Positions 8,723 through 21,700 of a DNA stretch of 58,888 nt are shown piece by piece (position 1 is the first letter of the stretch; every line of letters begins with the position of its first letter). Both the position numbers and the translations under genes were made by a program. The notes below the pieces were generated by a model. It did not search any database. It saw only the letters and a program-made list of their open reading frames with translations, and was not told where the DNA came from. This DNA comes from Thermoleophilia bacterium (lineage in GTDB: Bacteria; Actinomycetota; Thermoleophilia; Gaiellales; Gaiellaceae): positions 1 to 58,888 of the forward strand of contig JAICWC010000003.1 of assembly GCA_025934995.1 (NCBI GenBank). Direction: 5' to 3'.

Positions 8723-9639
8723 CGCTCGACAAGCGGACCGTCGTCCTCGGTGTCGCCGCGGTGGCAGCCGTGGCGGCGGCGGCCACCGCTACCGCGATCA
8801 ACCACAAATCGAACGGCAGCAAGCAGCGTCGCGAGGTGACCGCCTACATCGATGCGGTCAATGCGATCGAGAACCAGATGCACAAGCCGTTGGCGCGCGT
8901 CATGCTCGCCTACCGGGATTTCGCGGCGGCGCGGTCCGGCAGCCGTCAATCGGTGAGCGAGCTTGCCGCGGCGGCGCCGACACTCGTGAGGCTCGACCGG
9001 CGGCTCGCGGCGCTTCCCGCTCCGCCCGAGGCCAAGAAGCTCCGTGCCGGGCTCGTCCGGCTGGTCGGAGAGCAGGCGGCCGTGACGCGCGAGGTTCAGC
9101 GGCTGGCGGCGTTCGCGCCGCACTACTCGGCAGTTCTGCGCAGCGCGCACGCCGCCAGCGCGCAACTCGGCCTGGCGCTGCATGCCGTGAAGATCCCGAC
9201 GGCGCATGTGCTTCGGGGCACGAAGAGCCAGATCCTCGCTGCGCAGTCGCAGTACACGGCCGAGTCGAACGCTGCAGCGGCCGCGCAGGCAGATGCGATC
9301 GACGCCTACGACCGAACGATCACACTCGTCGTCGGCCGGCTGCGCAAGCTGCAACCGCCGGCGTCCCTCGTACCCACGTATCGCGCGCAGCTACGCAGCT
9401 TGCGAGACGCCGCCGCCGCCGGAACGCGGCTCGCGAACGAGTTGCGGAAGCCCGATCGCGCACGCGTGCCTGCACTCGGCCGGCGGTTCACGATTGCGTC
9501 GCGCGAAGCAGGGACGCTCGTCGTGCAACGCCGGGCGATTGCAGCGATTCGCGCGTACAACGCGCGTGCTCGCGCCATCTCGTCGAGCTCCGCCGACGTC
9601 GAGCGTGAGCTCGCACGCCTGCAAGCGAATCTCCCATAA
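8719..9639 (+). CDS. Membrane-anchored helical protein, hypothetical
   Basis: A 306-residue protein with an N-terminal membrane segment (about residues 8-27, Ala/Val-rich) and an extracytoplasmic, almost entirely helical remainder rich in Ala, Arg, Leu and Gln, probably antiparallel coiled coils. A pattern of two similar helical halves seems present (each has a QPPASL/LPAPPEAKKLR-type turn) but I could not verify it. The ATG overlaps the stop of the upstream secreted-protein gene (ATGA), so the two are coupled. It lies directly before the giant surface-protein gene, separated by a promoter region. No family recognised. Confidence 0.65.
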   Translation: MTLDKRTVVLGVAAVAAVAAAATATAINHKSNGSKQRREVTAYIDAVNAIENQMHKPLARVMLAYRDFAAARSGSRQSVSELAAAAPTLVRLDRRLAALPAPPEAKKLRAGLVRLVGEQAAVTREVQRLAAFAPHYSAVLRSAHAASAQLGLALHAVKIPTAHVLRGTKSQILAAQSQYTAESNAAAAAQADAIDAYDRTITLVVGRLRKLQPPASLVPTYRAQLRSLRDAAAAGTRLANELRKPDRARVPALGRRFTIASREAGTLVVQRRAIAAIRAYNARARAISSSSADVERELARLQANLP

Positions 9640-9651
9640 CCACTGCTCAAT

Positions 9652-9695
9652 TAGGTCCTCGGACCTATTGACAAGCGCGGATAACGATGTAAATG
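9652..9695 (+). promoter_or_regulatory. Promoter and operator of the giant surface-protein gene
   Basis: A perfect 7-bp inverted repeat (TAGGTCC, TC, GGACCTA; 9652-9667) abuts a consensus TTGACA -35 box (9668-9673). A possible -10, TAAATG, follows after 16 bases (9690-9695). Unlike the leaderless promoters elsewhere in the window, this one leaves an untranslated leader of about 40-50 bases and a GAGGGGAG ribosome-binding site before GTG 9746. A dyad abutting the -35 is a typical place for an activator or for a repressor blocking sigma contact. Confidence 0.55.
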
Positions 9696-9745
9696 TCCGA
9701 CGCATCCCGCGGGGGCGGGGTCGTAAGAGGACGAGGGGAGTGGGA

Positions 9746-12700
9746 GTGGGGAACGGATACGCCGCGGTTGCCGCGGCGAATCCATACGGGTTGGTGGCGC
9801 TGCGCTCGCGCGGCGTCAAGTACTACTGGGCCGGTCTCGGTCTGGTGGTGCTCGTGGCGCTGTACGCCGCGCCGATCGCGGCCGTCTTCAAGCAGGCGGC
9901 GATTCCCGCGCCGACGACGGCGCTTCCGAACCTCGCGGTTCCGAACTTCTCCATCCCACTCCTCCGTGTTCCCAAGCTGCACGCAGTCGCGCCGCTTCCT
10001 CCGCTCGCGAAGACGCGAGCGCATACGCCGGCGGCGTCGAGCTTCACGCGCACGAACAAGCCGACCGTCCGCAAGGCGGTCCGGCACAAGGTGCCCGTCG
10101 TCAGCGACACGCACACGCAGGTCGCGAGCAGCAAGACATCTTCCACAAGTCACAAGCCGACCGATCCTTTCGCGTCGGCTCCGGTCGTGAGTGACCAGGT
10201 CGGCACGCCGATCGCTCTCCCTTCGACCACGGCTGCTCCGACGACCGCCGGTACGACGCAGACGACGCCCTCGGACACGACGAACGCGGCAACGACCGCG
10301 GGCGCGACGCCGAGCAGCGACCCGAACGCTGCACAGGCGACCACACCTGCGCCGGCCGCCACACCGACGACGCCGACGACGCCGACCGACCCGACGAACG
10401 CAGGCACGACGGATCCCTATGCGGCACCGACCACGCAGTATCCCGACACGCTGGCCCCGGCCACGACGGCTTCGTCGGCAGCGACGACCGACGCCGCCGT
10501 GACGACGCCGGTTCGCGCCACGCACGCGCTGCAGCTCTTCAGCGTCAGCGACACGTCGTCAGGTTCCGCCGATCAGCCGATCACGAGCAGCGACACGCAG
10601 ACGCAGGCGAGCACCCAGACGCAGACGCAGGCGGGCACCCAGACGCAGACCCAGGCGAGCAGCCAGCCCGACACGCAGAGCCTGACGGAGACACAGACGA
10701 TCGGCTCGAGCGACACCGGGACCGTCGATCCGACCATCACCGAGACGCAGACGCAGACGCAAACGCAGACGGGGACGCAGACGGGCACGACGGGCGACTC
10801 CGGCACGACGACGGTCGCCGGCGCGGACACGAGCAGCAGCGCGACGACGACGACGATCTCCGGCACGACCGGCGACAACACCGGCACCGTCTCCGCTACC
10901 GGCAACGACGACTCGACGTCGGCGACGGCGAGCGGCACCAGTGGGACCGGGACGGAGACAGGCGGCACGGACGGCACGACGACGAGCACGACGTCGACCG
11001 GCACGAGCGCCGATTCCTCGTCCACGACGGCTTCGGCCGGGACGACGGCCACGCCCGATCCGGTCACGGGCACCGCGAGCGGCACGGCGCCGCCGGTCGG
11101 CAGCGCGATCATCGGCTCCGCCGGTGGCAGCGTGATCAGCGCAGACGGCCTCGCGACGATCACGTTTGCGGCCGGCGCGCTCAGCAGCGACGTCACCGTT
11201 TCGATCACACCGTCGGTTGGTCCGCTCGGTACGCAGTACGACCTGAAGGCCGTTGACGCAGCCGGTCAGCTTGTCGAGAGCTTCGCGAGTGCGCCGGTCC
11301 TGACGATCCACTACACGGGCTCCGAGCCCGGGACGATCTACTACGTCGATCCGACCAACGGCCCCGTTGCGGTCCCATCGACGATCGACACGGCCGCGCA
11401 CACGATCAGCGCAGCCCTGCCGCACTTCAGCGACTACGCCGCGGGAGACGCGATCACTCTCGTCTTCACGGCGCCTACGTCGCCGGCGCTCGACACACCG
11501 CTTGCGATCACGCCGGTCGTGACCAATAACGCCGGCGGTGACACTCCGAACGGGGTTGTCGTGAGCCTCGTCAACAATTCCGGATTCGGGCAACTGAATA
11601 CGACAACCTGCACCGTTGACGCGACTGGTAATTGTCCTACGGCCGCTGTGACCTTCACGAGCAGCGAGCCCGGCCACGTCGTGATCGCCGGTACAGCGGG
11701 GCAGACGGTCACCGCGACTGCCACCGACATTTTCGACATCGTCGGCACCTGGACGCTAACCGTCACGAGCTCGGCCGTCGTCACCGCCGATGCGACCAAC
11801 CTGAACGTGACGATCGACGGCGGATCGGTTCAGAGCAAGCCGCTCGCGGACGTGACCGGCCTGACGCTCGATGCATCGGCGGCGACCGGCGCGACGACCT
11901 TCACGCTCTCCGGTATCCGGCCGAACTTCACCAAGGCGATCACGCTGAAGGCGGGATCGGGCGCCGACACGTTCACGCTCGGCGACGGCTTCGGTACCGT
12001 CACGATCACCGGCGGCGCGGCCGACGACTCCGTCGCGATCAAGTCCGCGGGCGCGACCCTCCACTACAACGGCTCGACCTTCACGAACGGGCTCGGTGAC
12101 ACGGCGACGTTCAGCGGCATGAAGCTGGCGGTCACGGGCGATTCGTCGAGCCAGACGCTCGAAGTCGGCGGCTTCTCCGGCGGCAGCACGACGCTGACGG
12201 GCGGCGGCGGCACCGATACCTACAAGCTCGACAACAACTTCGGAACGGTCTCGATCGCCGGCGCCGCCGAGGACACGGTCGATCTCACCTCGAACAGCGG
12301 CACGCTCGGCTTCGACGGGTCGGCGATCACCGACGGGACCACGATGAACGACAAGGCGACGCTCGGGGCGACGGCGCCGTCCCACATCGACGTGACCGTG
12401 CCACCGGTCGCGATCATCAAGAACGTCGTCGACGCGCTCCAGCAGTCGTTCGAGAAGCTGGACAAGGGGATCAACGGACTCAACGTCCCGATCCCGCTGC
12501 TCGACACGAGCGTCTCGCCGAACATCGGCGCGCTCACCTCGATCGACGCCTTCTTCACAGGCCTTCAGACGAAGGTCGACCCGATCGCGCAGGGGTTGAC
12601 TCTCAAGAGCGCGGTGACCGCGTTGGCCGGCGCGATCAGCGGCCTCGACCCGTCGAACCCCTTCCACGCGCTGAAGCTCGACACGGCCTACGCGAGCGGC

Positions 12701-15700
12701 CCGGGCGGCGACCTGCTCGTCTATGTCACCGCGACGCTCGACCCGACGGCGCTGGCCCCGGTCAAGGTTCCGCTCAGCCTCGGCTCGCGCCTTTCCGGCC
12801 TCGGCATCGCGCTCGACGCCGACCCGAACACGCCCGGTGTGCAGGCGCCGACCTTCAGCATCACTCCCACCGTCGGTGCGGACCTTGCCGTCGGCGTCGA
12901 CATGACGACGCTGTCCGCTGCATTCCTGAAGGACGGCGGGCACGTCGACCTCTCCGTCGACGCGACGCTCGATCCGCTGAACGTCGGGGTCTCGCTCGGG
13001 TTGCTCTCGGCGACGGTCTCGAGCACGCAGACGATCGAGCTGAAGGCCTCGTTGAAGCTGAAGCTCGAGGATCCGAATGCCGGCAGCGACGACGGTGTTT
13101 TCAGCTCCGAGGTGCCGAGCGCCCTCAAGGTCGCCGACGTCAGCGGCTCGGTGACCAATCCGATCGAGTTGACGCTCTCGATCGCGCCGAACATCACGAT
13201 CGGCGATTCGACGACGCAGCTCGCGACCGGCACGCTCGACATCTGCTTCGGCCCGGACTGCACGACGACGCCGGTGCTCCTGTTCGGCAGCGACGGCGTC
13301 ACGCCGCCCGAGGTGAACGTGAAGGTGTCGGGCGACAGCGGCGCCGGCGATCTGCTCGACAGCATCCCGGGACAGATCGAGTCGAGCTTCTCCAACGCAG
13401 GTCCGAACGAGATCGTCTCGATGTTGACCCAGGTCGCGAGCTTCTTCACGAGCCTGGCCGGCCAGAGCTTCCTCGCGCAGCAGATTCCGTTCACCAGCAT
13501 CACGCTCGGCCAGGCGCTCGACTACGCGAAGGCGTTCGAGCACACCTACATCGACCCGTTGTTCAAGAGCGGCGACGCGACGAAGCCCGACGCGGACGGC
13601 GACGGAACCATCACCGCCGCCGATTTCAACTTCTCGAGCATTCAAGACCTGCTCGACCGCTTGTCGGCTGCGCTCGGGCTCGGGGCCCATGCGCTGACCG
13701 CGAAGTACTTCCCGGCCGACAGCCAGGGCCCGGCGAAGATCACGTTCCCGTTCTCGTTCGACAAGACGCTCGGTATCGGCACCGACGCCGACATCGCGCC
13801 GACCGGCGGCGTCACGATCACGAGCGCGGCGCTCGGCGGCGGCGGCATCTTCACGCTCGCGGAGATCCATCCGCAGAACGTCGCCGCGGCGGCCGATTCC
13901 TCTGCCGGCTCGCTTGCCGCGGGCACGTACTTCTACGTCGTCTCGGCCGTCACCTCCACCGGTGAGAGCAAGGTCTCGAGCGAGGTCAGCGCGACGACAG
14001 ACACGACGAACAAGGAGATCGTGCTCACGTGGGATCCGGTCCCCGGGGCGAAGAGCTACCGGATCTATCGCGGCACGACCGCCGGCCAGGAGAGCGGGTA
14101 CCTCACGTCCAACACGGCGACCTTCAAGGACGACGGCTCGGCAATGCCGACGGCCGGCGCGCCGGTGCCGACCGCGGGTGTCTACACGATCTCCTATGCG
14201 GGCTCGCTCGCAGGGATCACCGCGACGACGGACGCCGCCGACCTGCACACGAAGCTGAGCTTCCCGACCGGCACCGTCGACTCCTCGGCGGCGTGCACGA
14301 GCGGCGACGCGAGCTGCAAGGGCGGGCCCTTCACGTTGACGCTGGCTGACGGTTCGACGACCTCGATCACCCTCGACCAGGTCGTCTCGGGAGCGCTCGC
14401 GTTCAACGCCGACCTGGCGGATGTGAAGAAGAGCCTCGCCCTGCCGGCCGGGTGGGTCATCACGTGCGCGAGCGGCGCCGCGAGCTGCAAGGGCGGCCCG
14501 TTCGTCGTGACGAAGAAAGACGGTTCCGATTTGCTCGTGACGCCGAACGAGGTCGAGCAGGTCGTGCTCGGTGCGAACGGCGGAACCTTCTCGCTCGGGA
14601 ACGCCACAACGACCGTCGCTTTGATTCCGTCAGGCGTCGACCTCGCGGCCTTCCAGAACGACGTGAAGACGGTGCTCGGCAACGGCGTCGCCGAGGTCGT
14701 CTGCGCGACAGGCGCAAGCGCGTGCAACGGCGGCCCGTTCACGATCGTCTTCGACGGCGCGACCGTCGGCGGCACCGCGCCGGCCCACCTGCTCGCCATC
14801 GACAGCTCGAAGCTGACGAATACGAACAACCTCCTCCAGGTGTTGACGGTGCCCGCGAACACGGGCGACTTCTGGCTCGCGTACCCCGACAACTCCGGCG
14901 CGCTTCAGCTCACCGACGCGTTGAGCGCCGACATGAGTGGGCCCGATCTGAAGGACGCGCTGACGGCGCTCTCGAGCCTGTCCGGCCATGTCGCGACGGT
15001 GACGCGGATCGCCGGCGATTCGGTCGCCTACCTGATCAGTCTCACCGGCCTCTCGCCGGCGAAGACGCTCGCCGTCGCCGGCGGGTTCTCGCTCGCGCTC
15101 GACGAGAACCTCGGCGGACTGGCCGGCGTCAAGACGACCGGCGACGTGATTCCGCTCGCACGGCTCGTCGCCTCGGCCACCTTCGGGATCGACCTCAACC
15201 CGTCGACGACGCTCTCGGCCGGCCCGACGCAGTTCAGCTCCGGCCCGCGCGTCGACGCGACGACGACCCACGACGGCGGCAAGGCGATCTCCCTCGACGT
15301 CATCCGGCCCGGCGTCCAGGGCCTGGCGGGGACCGTGATGATCCTCACCGTCAACGCCGGCGACGGAACGTTCACGATCGGCAGCCATACCCTCGTGGCA
15401 CACGACATCGGCGCGGCCGACCTGAAGACTCTTCTCGGCGCGGAGAGCGTGTCCGCGAACGCGCAGCAGGCCGGGACAATCTACACGATCACATTCGCGA
15501 AGGACGACGCCCCGCACGCTGCGCTCACCGTCGACGGCAGCGCGCTGACGCCGCGCGACGAGGTGCAGGAGATCGACGTCGCCAACAGCGATACCGGCAC
15601 GTTCACCCTGACCTACGGCGGCGCGACGACCGACCCGCTCGCCTGGAACGCGTCGGCCACCGACGTCGCCGCGAAGCTGAACGCCCTCTCGTCCCTGAGC

Positions 15701-18700
15701 AGCGCGGGCTCGGTCTCCGTGACCGGAACGGCAGCCACGGCGACGACCAACGGCGCCTACACGATCACGTTCGGCGGCGGTCTCGCCGGCACGAACGTCG
15801 CCCAGATCGTTGCGGACGCGAGCAAGCTGAAGGGTGCGCTCGACGACGGAAACGTCTCGGGCGCGACCTTCTCGGTCTCGGTGACCGACGATGCGGCGGC
15901 AACCGTCGAGATCTCGCAGGACGGCGCCGCGTCGGCGACGCTCACGACCACGGCCGACGGCGGCGGCAGCCTCGCCGTGGACACGAAGACCGAAGGCGCC
16001 GGTCAAGAGGTGCAGGAGATCACCGTCGGCAGCAGCGGTCAGTTCTCCCTTTCCTACAACAGCTCCCAGCCCGTGACGCTGACCGCGGGCGCGACACCCG
16101 CGCAGGTGGCGACGGCACTCGGCCTGACGGGGAACGTCGAAGTGATCGCGCGCAAGAGCGGCTCCGGCGGGACGATCTACCGCGTGATCTTCCTGGGGTC
16201 GCTCGGCGCCAACGACCTGCCGCAGATCGTTGCCGCCGGCGTCGGCTCCGGCAGCGCCGCCGCAACCGTGAGCGTCTCGACGGTCGCGGAGGGCGGCGCG
16301 ACTGCAGCGAATGAGGTGCAGACGCTGACGATCCGCGGCAAGGGCGGCACCTTCAAGCTCGGCTTCGGCGACGCGACGACGTCCGATCTCCAGTACACGC
16401 CCAGTGACATCACGACGCTCGCGTCGAGCGTCCAGAGCGCGCTCGCCGGCATCGGCTACATCGGGACCGCCACCGGGAACATCTCCGTGACTGCGAAGGA
16501 CGGCACCGGCGGCACGACGCTGACGATCACATTCGGCGGCACGCTCGCCGGCGTCAACCTGCCGCAACTCGTCCCGCTCGTCCCGCTCGCGACGACCACG
16601 ACGCCGGGCGACGCGTCGCACGACGAGGTGCAGGCGATCACGATCCCGTCCGCCGAGTCGCAGATCACGTTCTCGTTCACCAACGCCGGCAAGACCGCAA
16701 GCACCGGCGCGCTCGCGTGGAACGCCGATGCGACCGCGATTCAGTCCGCGCTCGAGAAGCTGAGCACGATCGGCGCCGGGAACGTCGTCGTCGGTGGCTC
16801 GAACGGCAGCTACACCTTCACGTTCCAGGGCGCGCTCGCAGACAAGGACGTCGCGGCGCTCGTCGTCTCGACGATCGTGCCGCGGGACGAGGAGCAGCAG
16901 CTCACGCTGATCGGAGCGGCCGGCGGCAGCTTCACGCTCGCGCTCGACGCCAACGGCGACGGCGACACGAGCGATACCGGCGAAACCGTCACGATCAACT
17001 GGAGCTCGACGGCGCTCAGCGACGCGATCCAGACCGGCCTCCGGACGCTGTCGGCGATCGGGGCCGGGAACGTCACGGTCACGTCGGTCGCCCAGACGGA
17101 CACGACGAAGCAGGTGTTCACGATCGACTTCACGGGTGGGCTCGCCGGGCTGAACGTCAAGCCCGTCGCCGTCTCCGACGTCTCGAAGCTGACCGCGCAG
17201 GACGAGATCCAGAAGATCGCGCTCTTGAATGCGACTGCCGGCAGCTTCACGCTGACGCTCGGCGGCCAGACGGTGACGATCGACTACGGCGCCGCCGGTA
17301 CTGATATTGCGAGCGCCCTCTGGAGCTCGGCGAAGGTCAAGCCCGTCCTGACAGCCGCCGGAATCAGCGGCGTCAGCGGCAGCGGCACGGGGACGCCCGC
17401 GGACCCGTACCTGCTCACCTTCGCCGGCGGCAAGCACATCGATGTTCTCGTTGCCGACGCGGGACTGCTCGAAAGCACGACCGCTCTCGGCGTCTTGACG
17501 GTGACGAGCTTCTCGACGAGCGGGAACACGAACGCCGCGGCGTTGGTTGCAGCCCTGCAGGCACAGCTCGACCAGAAGGCGATCGACGGCGGTCTCACGG
17601 CGGGGTTCCTCAACGGCGTCGTCTCCGCGACCGGGCTCAACACCCCGACGGCGCTCCAGCAGGTCTACGGCGGCAACACCGCGCCGAGCGACCAGGCGTA
17701 CACGATCTACGTGAAGCTCTCGATCGGCGGAGGCGCGACGGAAACCGCGACGTTCACGGTCGATGCGACCAGCGGCAACTTCGCGCTGATGCTCACCTCC
17801 GGCAGCGGGAACAGCAAGAAGAGCGCGACCACGCCGCTCCTGGCCGTCGGCTCGGGTGCGGACGCGGTGCAGTCGGCGCTGCAGACGCTCTTCGGGCCGC
17901 TCGGTGAGACGTCTGCGACCGCGACCGTCACCTTGAGCGGCAAGACCTACACCGTGAAGTTCGCCGGCGGCCCGCTCGCCAGCGACCTCGCGGGGCAGAT
18001 CATCCTCACCGGCACCGCACCGACGGCCGGGGACGACGCAACGGCTTTTGCGAAGGATCTGCAGGCGTCGCTCCAGGCGACGCTCGCCGCCGCCGGCATC
18101 GCGCACAAGCCGACGGTGACGGCGGACGCGACGACGAAGAAGCTCACGATCAAGACCGGCGACGATTCCACGTCCACCTGGACCTTCGGGCTCGTGTTCC
18201 CGTCGCTCGTGGTCGCGACCGCAGGCGGCGGGCGCATCTCCCTCACGGCGCCGCAGGTCCAATACACGTTCGACAAGAACCAGGCGCCGATCACGATCCA
18301 ACGGCGCGTCGACATCGCCGTCGACTACGACAACCCCGCGTTCCAGGAGCTCGGCATCTCCTCGTCGCCGACGAAGCTCACGTACGCGGCTGGGAGCCTC
18401 ACCGGCATCGACCTGAACCTGTTCGTGAACGAGGTGGAGATTCCGGTCTCGATCAGCGACCTCTCGGCCGTGACGTCGATCGACGGGCTGATCGACGCGA
18501 TCCAGTCCGCGATCGACGGCGCGATCCAGGCTGCGTTCGACGGCGGCGCGCTCGATTCCAAGGGCGGCACGCTCACCGTCGACAACTACTACATCAAGGT
18601 CTGCCGGCCGAACCCGAACCCGCAGGCGACCGACAAGTGCGACGACGTCGGGAACCGGATCGAGCTGGACGTCATGGACAAGGATTCGTCGCACAAGAGC

Positions 18701-21700
18701 GCAATCAGCTCGTTCTCCGTCGACGTCGCGCCGACGCTCGCCGACGGGACGCCGAACGGTGCCGTCACCGAGCTCGGCTTCAAGGCTCTGGGCGGCTCGA
18801 CCCAACGCGGCCGCGCCGGCACCTTCTTCCTCGACAACGTCACGCTCACCGCCGAGGTCGAGGTCGCGATCCAGAACGTCAGCCTGACGGCCAACCTCGG
18901 CTTCCTCGCCATCCGGGCGACCGCGGTCGGAACCCAGCCGAACGGCCTGCTCGCCGACCTCACGGCCACGCTCGCGCTCAAGAACCCGCTCGCGCTCTCG
19001 AGCGATACCACCGACGCGAACCGGCTCGACATCGGCGTCCTGATCGCGGCGATCGGAAACGGCACGATCCTGTACGACGCCGCAAAGGCCGGCATCGGCG
19101 GCAGCGCCTCCGCGCCGCCCACCGGGTTCTTCGTGGGCACGCTCAGCGGTGGCTTCGGCCTCGTGCTCACGCTCGCTCCGGCCGGCGTTCTCGAGGGTCT
19201 GACCGACGCGCTCGACCCCGGCAAGCCGTTCGACGCCACCCTGACCCTCTCGGCCGCCTCGAGCGACTGGTTCACCCAGCTTCCGACGCCGCAAGTGCAC
19301 TTCGAAGGGCCGGACTTCGACGCACTGCTCTCGAAGTTCCAGAACCTCGACTTCGACACGATCGTCACGGCGCTCAACCTGATCGTCAACCTCGTCAAGC
19401 AGCTCAACCAGCCGGACACGGCGGTCGGGGAAGTGCTGAGCGCGAAGCTGCCGCTGATCAACCAGAGCCTCTCCGACATCCTCGGGCTCGCGGCCAGCGT
19501 TGCGGACAAGATCCAGGCGGCGATCAAGAACCCGGCCGGCGCGGCTCAGGAGCTGAACTACATCCTGGCCAACGCCCTCGGGCTGCCGGTGCCGGTCGCC
19601 ACCGTGACCGAGCAGACGCAGGGCAACGGCGGGGCCCAGGAAGTGCAGAAGCTGCACATCGAGGCGGACGGCGGCACCTTCACGCTCACCTTCACGCCGA
19701 ACGGCGGGCAGGACGAGACGACCGCGCCGATCAAGTGGTCGGACAGCCTCACGGCCGCGGACGTCGCTGCGTCACTGAACAAGCTGAAGGGCGTGCACGT
19801 CTCGGTCTCCGGCGGCCCGGGCAGCGATTTTGTGATCACGTGGGACAAGGTCGGTCAGCAGCCGCTGCTCAGCGCGTCGGTGACCTCGCTGGCTCGCGGG
19901 CCACCGATCGTCACCTGGGATTCGACGAAGCACGAGCTCGACTTCACGTTCGACATTCAGACGAACGTGCAGATCTCCCGGCCGTTCGACCTCGACCTCA
20001 CGTCGATCACGAGCCAGCTGCCGGGCTTCCTGGCCAACATCGCGAACGCGCTGATCAGCGCGAGCGCGAGCGGCAACCTCACCGTCAACGCGGGCGCCGA
20101 CCTCCACATCGCGTTCGGAATCGACCTCTCGAGCGCCCTCACGGTCGACACCGTGACGAAGGGCACCGACGCGAAGGACACGGACGCGGTCGAGACCGTC
20201 GACGTCAACGCGACCGGCGGCACCTTCACGCTCAGCTACGAGGAGCCGGTCGTGCCGCAGAACGTGAAGGCGACCACCGGCACCGGCGGCGACCTCGACG
20301 CGAGCAGCACGTACTACTACGAGGTGACGACGATCTCCGCGGGTGGCGAGAGCGCGCCGTCGACCGAGGTCAATGCAGTCACGACCTCGACCGACAAGAC
20401 GATCTCGCTCACCTGGGACCGCGTCGCCGGCGCCGTCGGCTACCGGGTCTACCGCGGCACCGCAACGGGCGGCGAGAACGGCTGGTTCAGCGTCGACCAG
20501 CCCGACAGCGGAGCGAGCGTCACCTTCACGGACGACGGCTCCGCGGCAGCCACGGCGAGCGCGAAGCCGTCCTCGACGAAGAAGACGGTCACCGAGACGA
20601 CCGATCCCCTGGCCTGGAACGCGCCTGCCGACAGCGGTGACGGGAATGTCAAGGATGCGCTCGAGAGCCTCGACGGCCTCGCGGGCAAGATCCTGTCGGT
20701 CACGTTCGACGGCGGCACGTACACGATCACCTTCGACAAGTCGCTCGGGAACGTCACCCTCAAGGCCGACGGGGCGAAGCTGACCGGAACGAAGCGCAGC
20801 TTCTTCCTCAAGACCGGCACCGGCGACGACGCGACGCACCTCGACCTGACGGCGAGCGCCTCCGGCTCGAACCTCGACTTCCATGCGAGCGTCGGCCCGT
20901 TCGGCCTCTTCGTGAACGACGGCTCAGCGAGCCTCGGCGGCACGATCAGGCTCCATCTCGACGACGGTCCGCACACCGGCAACGACGCCGACCGGCTGAT
21001 CCTCGTCGGCTTCGGCGACGGCGCCCTCGACAGCGACCTCGGCTCGATCGGGCAGTTCCTCGGCGTCGGCAGCGACACCGGCGTGCTCGACAAGCTCGTC
21101 TGCGTCAATCCGCAGACCGATGCAAGCGGGACCGTCTGCGAGAACTCGAGCTTCGCGATCGCCACTGCGACGCTGCCGCTCTCGGTCGGCACGAGCAGCT
21201 TCCAGATTCCGATCAACGACCCGATCCTCGAGAACCCGCAGGCGTACAGCAACAAGCTGATCGCGAGCATCGTCTTCAACCTCGACGCCATCGCCGGGAC
21301 CGGCAGCATCTTCACGTTCAGCTTCGGCGACGGGAACCCGGCGAATGCGAGCGAGCTGCCCTGGGCCGGGTTCAACCCGCAGCCGCCGAGCCTGTTCGCT
21401 CTGCTCTCCGACCCGTCCGTGGTCGTCGACGGCCTCGACTCGGTGCTGCAGACGATCGAGAACACCCTCGAAGGGCAGATCTTCGGCGTCAAGCTGCCGC
21501 TGCTCGGTGACCTCCTGGCCAATAACCCGGTCAGCGCCGCCATCGGCGACATCCGCACCGAGCTGCTGCAGCCGCTCGCGACCCTGCTCCGGGAAAACAA
21601 CGTCGACCTCGGCTCGCTCGTCTCGCTGATCCAGAACGAGCTCTACAAGGTGCTCGGGCCGCAGGGGATCGACCTGCTCGAGCCCTTCAGTGGTTCCGGC

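Noticed and set aside
9206-9745. Extension of the giant gene upstream to 9206
   Set aside because: That part overlaps the coding sequence of the helical membrane protein in another frame and lacks protein-like character. The promoter at 9652-9695 and the ribosome-binding site before 9746 fix the start downstream.
10588-10785. CRISPR-like or minisatellite array
   Set aside because: The ACGCAG units are in frame, coding for Thr-Gln repeats, with no spacers of constant length.
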